From IMG/VR virus record IMGVR_UViG_3300030451_004185, positions 1 to 43,098 of that record: a DNA stretch of 43,098 bases, one strand, 5' to 3'. Position numbers and translations under genes: made by a program. How positions within the stretch are numbered: position 1 is the stretch's first letter; each line of letters starts with the position of its first letter. This DNA is from a virus. The notes below the pieces were generated by a model. The model worked only from the letters and a program-made list of their open reading frames with translations, was not told the origin of the DNA and made no database searches. Positions 40,394-43,098 of this stretch are shown here, one piece after another.

Positions 40394-40684
40394 ATGTCTA
40401 AGAATAATGAAAATCTAATCACAGTTTATCTTGCTAAAGCTAAGTCTGGTCGTTGGTACTATACCAATAGAACCTTCCAAGAGTCTAAGGTTAAGTCCAA
40501 GACTAAGGGTAGCTTTAACTATCTTAATCCAATCGGTAAGCAATCTCAGGAACCATTGGATGAGGATGCTATCACCACAGCAATCTTCGGCAAAGAGCTG
40601 AACGATTGGTCAAGGGCTGAGATGGAAGCAGAGTTTGGCTCCATTGCAAAGCTTGACACCAAGACAGGTCAATTATACCTATAG
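40394..40684 (+). CDS. Isolated early protein, unknown (96 aa)
   Basis: Own promoter, long leader, AGGAGG site and strong terminator make this a single-gene unit, the first rightward gene. Codons are richer in C and G (CTT, GGT, ACC, TCC) than those of neighbouring genes, suggesting high expression. Sequence: beta-like VYLAKAKSGRWYYTNRTF, basic ESKVKSKTKGSFNY, then acidic EPLDEDAITTAIFGKELNDW and AKLDTKTGQLYL. No membrane segment or catalytic motif. A host-takeover or virion-related small protein is plausible; family not recognised. Confidence 0.7.
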   Translation: MSKNNENLITVYLAKAKSGRWYYTNRTFQESKVKSKTKGSFNYLNPIGKQSQEPLDEDAITTAIFGKELNDWSRAEMEAEFGSIAKLDTKTGQLYL

Positions 40685-40693
40685 ACTTGTTAG

Positions 40694-40720
40694 CCTCCCC
40701 CTGATGGGGGAGGTTTTTTT
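40694..40720 (+). terminator. Strong intrinsic terminator
   Basis: CCTCCCCC-TGAT-GGGGGAGG (40694-40713), eight G-C-rich pairs with a four-base loop, followed by seven T. Ten bases after the stop of the 96-residue gene. The strongest terminator in the window. Confidence 0.95.
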
Positions 40721-40759
40721 ATTGTCCACTAAAATACGTAAACACAAAGGAAAACTATT

Positions 40760-40960
40760 ATGACTAACTATAAATCACAGAGTTTATTTTATCAAACAAC
40801 AACATATCTAGGGCTGATTGTCGTCATGATTATGATGATGTTGATGCACTTACTGTTGGATGAGCATAAGTCTGTAGTAGAGGAATTACGCTATTATAAG
40901 ATACACTCTACGTTAAACACTACAATGCCTATCGCTCCAACTAAAACGGAGGACTTCTAA
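40760..40960 (+). CDS. Single-pass membrane protein (66 aa)
   Basis: Start ATG 40760 with AAAGGAAAACTATT upstream. Residues 17-34 (YLGLIVVMIMMMLMHLLL) form a membrane segment with a Met-rich core, followed by a charged helix DEHKSVVEELRYYK and a polar tail. Overlaps the next start (TAATG). Unknown role; early membrane proteins often target the host envelope. Confidence 0.65.
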   Translation: MTNYKSQSLFYQTTTYLGLIVVMIMMMLMHLLLDEHKSVVEELRYYKIHSTLNTTMPIAPTKTEDF

Positions 40961-41133
40961 TGAGAGATGGGATAAACGCAGACCACTTCTTGATGATATT
41001 TGATACAAATAATAATGTGATTGATGTGTGCGATTCGTCAGATTCGTGCAAATGTATGATATGTGTTGATTCAAGTGAGAGATATAGACTCAATATGTTT
41101 GCTCAACATCAAGATGATACAAGTCATAGTTAA
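40960..41133 (+). CDS. Cys-rich small protein (57 aa)
   Basis: ATG at 40960 overlaps the previous stop; AACGGAGGACTTC supplies the site. N-terminus GINADHFLMIFDTNNNVIDV, then CDSSDSCKCMIC with four Cys in twelve residues, then a polar end. Likely a metal-binding microprotein. Ends just before the hairpin/terminator at 41147. Confidence 0.6.
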   Translation: MRDGINADHFLMIFDTNNNVIDVCDSSDSCKCMICVDSSERYRLNMFAQHQDDTSHS

Positions 41134-41146
41134 TTGTTACCCCGAA

Positions 41147-41206
41147 GACCAGCTAGGTGAGCATGTAATGGTGCTTATAAAGAACGCCTAGTTGGTCAAT
41201 TTTTTT
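41147..41206 (+). terminator. Long stem-loop ending in a T-run
   Basis: Outer stem GACCAGCTAGG/CCTAGTTGGTC (41147-41157 with 41187-41197, one G-U) encloses an AGCA/TGCT hairpin (41160-41163 with 41172-41175); AA and seven T follow (41200-41206). Functions as an intrinsic terminator by form. The inner hairpin plus unpaired ATAAAGAACG links it to the other nested elements of this phage. Confidence 0.7.
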
Positions 41207-41232
41207 CACAACCAAAAAAGGAAACTAACGAT

Positions 41233-41376
41233 ATGAATAACGCAATGGAAATAATAAAAGCACAAACCATAATATCAATCAACGGACATGAATATAAAGC
41301 AGAGATTGTTCAAGAAACTGATGATAATAAATATTATTTTAATATGGAGGAGACATCACATGGCGAAAATGAGTAA
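41233..41376 (+). CDS. Small protein, unknown (47 aa)
   Basis: ATG 41233 after AAGGAAACTAACGAT. Begins MNNAMEIIKAQTIISINGHE and continues YKAEIVQETDDNKYYF, a probable beta hairpin with acidic end. Overlaps the next gene by 17 nt in another frame. No family recognised. Confidence 0.55.
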   Translation: MNNAMEIIKAQTIISINGHEYKAEIVQETDDNKYYFNMEETSHGENE

Positions 41377-41548
41377 CAGAGCAATAAATAAACTAAAAAA
41401 CATATTAAGTTCAGTAGTCGAAGCTGAGGCTGGTGGTATGTTGTCGCAAGATGCATCATGGAATAAAGGCTATGTGTCAGGCATCAGACACTGTATATAT
41501 ATGCTAGAAACAAACGGAAGGAGAAATAAAAATGTGCGAAAAAAATAA
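41360..41548 (+). CDS. Small protein, unknown (62 aa)
   Basis: Start at ATG 41360, preceded by GGAGGAGACATCAC; an in-frame ATG at 41288 has no site. Helical N-terminus (RAINKLKNILSSVVEAEAGG) and the phrase WNKGYVSGIRHCIYMLE, a W-x-x-GY-x-x-GI pattern common in small phage proteins of unknown role. Basic tail NGRRNKNVRKK. Confidence 0.6.
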   Translation: MAKMSNRAINKLKNILSSVVEAEAGGMLSQDASWNKGYVSGIRHCIYMLETNGRRNKNVRKK

Positions 41549-41741
41549 ACAAATATACTTCTGTGTATATTGCAATGACCACTACACAACACATCGTAGA
41601 CATTGGAAGAAAAATATATATGATGAAACTATTTTAAAAAGTTCTGAAGTTCATTCTAAAGACCATGTAATACAAAGACAATGTAAAACATGCTATCAAG
41701 TCTTCGGAACAACACATGGATTGTTAGTTTACGATGGTTAG
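41532..41741 (+). CDS. Zinc-finger small protein (69 aa)
   Basis: AAGGAGAAATAAAAATG upstream; overlaps the previous end by 17 nt. Cysteine pairs FCVYC (11-14) and CKTC (51-54) with several His between (HYTTHRRHW, SEVHSKDH) allow a C-x2-C...C-x2-C zinc site. Probably nucleic-acid binding. Last gene before the structured intergenic RNA at 41750. Confidence 0.6.
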   Translation: MCEKNKQIYFCVYCNDHYTTHRRHWKKNIYDETILKSSEVHSKDHVIQRQCKTCYQVFGTTHGLLVYDG

Positions 41742-41749
41742 TGGTGAGT

Positions 41750-41859
41750 CTCGGTATAAAATCTCCTACAATTAGGTTTCCGAGCAAACATGGTATGGCT
41801 AGGGAAGTCTGTTTACGTCATGGCAGACTGAGGACTCCGCAAGTCGCCCTAGTCATACC
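41750..41859 (+). ncRNA. Candidate structured RNA: hairpin plus three-way junction
   Basis: In the 157-nt gap between two genes. Domain 1: CTCGG/CCGAG (41750-41754 with 41780-41784) around CCTA/TAGG. Domain 2: 13-bp outer stem GGTATGGCTAGGG/CCCTAGTCATACC (41792-41804 with 41847-41859, one mismatch read as G-U) enclosing AGTCTG/CAGACT (41806-41811 with 41824-41829) and GACT/AGTC (41833-41836 with 41842-41845). No U-tract (TATATAATTTT follows), so not a standard terminator. Shares AGGGAAGTC with the 5970 element and AGGACTCC with the 3812 element. Confidence 0.55.
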
Positions 41860-41898
41860 TATATAATTTTAAATAATAACGAAAAGAGGATAACGATA

Positions 41899-42276
41899 AT
41901 GAATAAAACAAAACAAAAAGGCATCGCATTGAGCGTTGCAATACTAAACGCAATGATATATGACCTAGTAATGATATGGCATAAAGAAATAGAACATCAT
42001 ACTGGTGTAGATATGAAACCACGATTTGACGAAAATCTAATTAAATATGTGAACACTGCTATGGAAGCAACAAAAAGCATGTTTGAAGTAATATCAGTAC
42101 CAGATAATGGTTTTAGAAAAGCTATAGATTATACTGTATGCAAAGAACTATTGTTAGAGTTTCAAAAAGCAATGGCTGATTTAAAACAGATAGATAAAAA
42201 AGATCTCAATGAAGATGGTTCATTTAAAACAAAAAGACCAACAATAGATGATGCAATAAATGGAGAGATGAATTGA
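41899..42276 (+). CDS. Unknown helical protein (125 aa)
   Basis: ATG 41899 with AAGAGGATAACGATA upstream. Helical with a moderately hydrophobic first segment (GIALSVAILNAMIYDLVMIW), followed by HKEIEHHTGVD and KPRFDENLIKYVNTAMEATK; end is polar. Overlaps the next start (TGATG). No recognised family. Confidence 0.65.
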   Translation: MNKTKQKGIALSVAILNAMIYDLVMIWHKEIEHHTGVDMKPRFDENLIKYVNTAMEATKSMFEVISVPDNGFRKAIDYTVCKELLLEFQKAMADLKQIDKKDLNEDGSFKTKRPTIDDAINGEMN

Positions 42277-42437
42277 TGGAAAAAGTATATGAACAAAGAC
42301 TAGTGTCAGTTGATGAGTATCAACAAATAAAAGAAAAACTAGTTTATAATGACAAAATAGCAGTAAGTCAATTGATTAAAGCACTTGCTGATGCAGAAAT
42401 ATTATATTTTGAAAAAAGGAGGGAACAAAATGGATGA
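42276..42437 (+). CDS. Small helical protein, unknown (53 aa)
   Basis: ATG 42276 overlaps the previous TGA; the site is GGAGAG nine bases upstream. Heptad-like helix throughout (SVDEYQQIKEKLVYND, SQLIKALADAEIL). Its last codons contain the AAGGAGG used by the next gene, with an 8-nt overlap. Not recognised. Confidence 0.6.
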   Translation: MEKVYEQRLVSVDEYQQIKEKLVYNDKIAVSQLIKALADAEILYFEKRREQNG

Positions 42438-42660
42438 ACATAATGAACATAGTATAGAAGATTTTGCAAAGTATTTAAGTGGCTTCGTAAATGATACAAG
42501 ATTAGAATTTAATTTAGCAAATGACAGATGGGCTACAAGAATACTAATAGAGGCATTATTACTAATTGCAGGTAAAATAGAAGGCGTATCAAAAAGAATG
42601 TTAATTATACATCACGCATTAGAAAATATAAATAAAACATTGGAGGAGAAAAATGGCTAA
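42430..42660 (+). CDS. Small helical protein, unknown (76 aa)
   Basis: Start at ATG 42430 (AAAAGGAGGGAACAAA), not the in-frame ATG at 42385, which lies in the previous gene. Sequence MDEHNEHSIEDFAKYLSGFV then ATRILIEALLLIAGKIEGV, amphipathic helices with a hydrophobic LLLIAG patch. Overlaps the next gene by 8 nt. Function unknown. Confidence 0.6.
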   Translation: MDEHNEHSIEDFAKYLSGFVNDTRLEFNLANDRWATRILIEALLLIAGKIEGVSKRMLIIHHALENINKTLEEKNG

Positions 42661-42889
42661 ATATTACACTAGTTCATCTAAAGGCAAAATATTAATAGCT
42701 GATATGGATACAAAGCATTTGTATTTTGCACATAAAAAATTAGGCAATACAATATTTGTAACAACAACTGATGATGGTCGCAGAGTTACAAAGCATGGTA
42801 AAGACACTCAAGAATACAAAGACTTGGCAGAAGAATTGTCTAAAAGACCAACACAAGATTACTTAACCCCTATATATAAATATAAATAA
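42653..42889 (+). CDS. Small beta-rich protein, unknown (78 aa)
   Basis: TTGGAGGAGAAAA precedes ATG 42653. Strands KGKILIADMDTKHLYFAHK and NTIFVTTTDDGRRVTKHG, then a helix QEYKDLAEELSKRP. Looks like a small sandwich fold. Fifteen nt before the ParB-like gene and probably in its operon. Not recognised. Confidence 0.6.
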   Translation: MAKYYTSSSKGKILIADMDTKHLYFAHKKLGNTIFVTTTDDGRRVTKHGKDTQEYKDLAEELSKRPTQDYLTPIYKYK

Positions 42890-42904
42890 AAAGGAGAAAA
42901 CCCC

Positions 42905-43098
42905 ATGAATACAATACCAATAGATAAAATCATATCTGAGGGCAATGTACGCTCAAAGGTAGTAAATGGTAAAAACCCTGCATATAAAGCTCTAAAGAAT
43001 AATATTGCGGCAATAGGTGTACAAACACCAATTACTTATCGCAAAAGCGGAGATAACTATGTAGTAATTAATGGTCATATGCGTGTTCAAATAGCAAA
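42905..43098 (+). CDS. ParB/Srx-like N-terminal domain protein, truncated by the window end
   Basis: AAAAAGGAGAAAACCCC precedes the ATG. The 64 visible residues match the ParB N-terminal fold: IPIDKIISEGNVRS (box I with N-V-R), a helix with KALKNNIAAIGVQTPIT (box II-like) and YVVINGHMRVQIA (the ING-H-x-R box). In phages such domains occur in CTPase partition-like switches, in modification enzymes and in nucleases; the rest of the protein is outside, so the role stays open. Confidence 0.75.
   Translation, partial: MNTIPIDKIISEGNVRSKVVNGKNPAYKALKNNIAAIGVQTPITYRKSGDNYVVINGHMRVQIA

Noticed and set aside
41828-41845. Hammerhead ribozyme core CTGAGGA
   Set aside because: Matches CUGANGA but no GAAA follows the next stem, so the core is incomplete.
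41792-41859. tRNA-like size and closed stem
   Set aside because: The 13-bp outer stem, the absence of a GTTCRA T-loop and the lack of a five-bp anticodon arm with seven-base loop do not fit a tRNA.
1-43098. Window as a complete circular genome
   Set aside because: Joining the ends would be in frame (right-end reading continues into the left-end frame) but would fuse a ParB fragment to the C-terminus of a nuclease without its N-terminal half; chance of matching frame is one in three.
1-43098. CRISPR arrays, insertion sequences, integrase or attachment sites
   Set aside because: No regularly spaced direct repeats, transposase or recombinase genes seen; the zinc ribbon resembling InsA belongs to the phosphoesterase gene.

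Overview
This window is most of a tailed-phage genome, very AT-rich, with tightly overlapping genes (ATGA, TAATG and similar stop/start overlaps) and strong AGGAGG-like ribosome binding sites. The set of P22-type portal, P22 gp10-like tail protein, three or more internal virion proteins and no tape measure or tail tube points to a podovirus. A GH108-type endolysin, a likely lipoprotein and small membrane proteins suggest a Gram-negative host. Several short conserved proteins (a DUF6321-like protein, a 33-residue peptide beginning MPYGKGTYGS) remind me of marine phages. I cannot name the host. Both ends cut through genes, so the genome is larger than the window.

Layout. (1) 1-6711, rightward: replication and recombination genes, namely the C-terminal part of a Cas4/RecB-like nuclease, a Rad52/Erf-like annealing protein, an SSB ending in DDDDDLPF, a DUF932 protein, a DnaB-type helicase and a small PD-(D/E)XK resolvase-like nuclease, mixed with many small and often Cys-rich proteins. 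(2) 6709-6745: a leftward terminator between convergent operons. (3) 40137 down to 6815, leftward: about 34 kb of late genes in order TerS, a small membrane protein, small basic proteins, a zincin-like peptidase, TerL, portal, scaffold, major capsid, connector-like proteins, fibre-like protein, a type IV pilin-like protein, lysis cassette, a zinc-ribbon metallophosphoesterase, tail stabilisation protein, and finally internal virion proteins of 285, 444, 2571 and 1232 residues. (4) 40138-40393: a divergent control region where two sigma70-like promoters share a -35 box. (5) 40394-43098, rightward: a well-isolated 96-residue gene with its own structured leader and strong terminator, then small unknown genes and the start of a ParB-like protein.

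Main points. The 2571-residue virion protein carries, in order, a DG-x4-S motif, lysines, an RHP motif and a DHDHD motif, spaced like the two-barrel RNA polymerase catalytic core. I propose it is a virion-packaged RNA polymerase like that of crAss-like phages, ejected with the DNA to transcribe early genes; this is an inference from motifs. The pilin-like protein has the classic G-1, E+5 and P+22 signature. The rightward early operons are punctuated by long-range stem-loops (1670-1725, 3812-3963, 5970-6037, 41147-41206, 41750-41859), three of them with an outer stem of 12 to 16 bp enclosing two hairpins, which look like structured RNAs or processing sites. No DNA polymerase, primase, integrase or CRISPR array is visible; tRNA genes were not found by eye.
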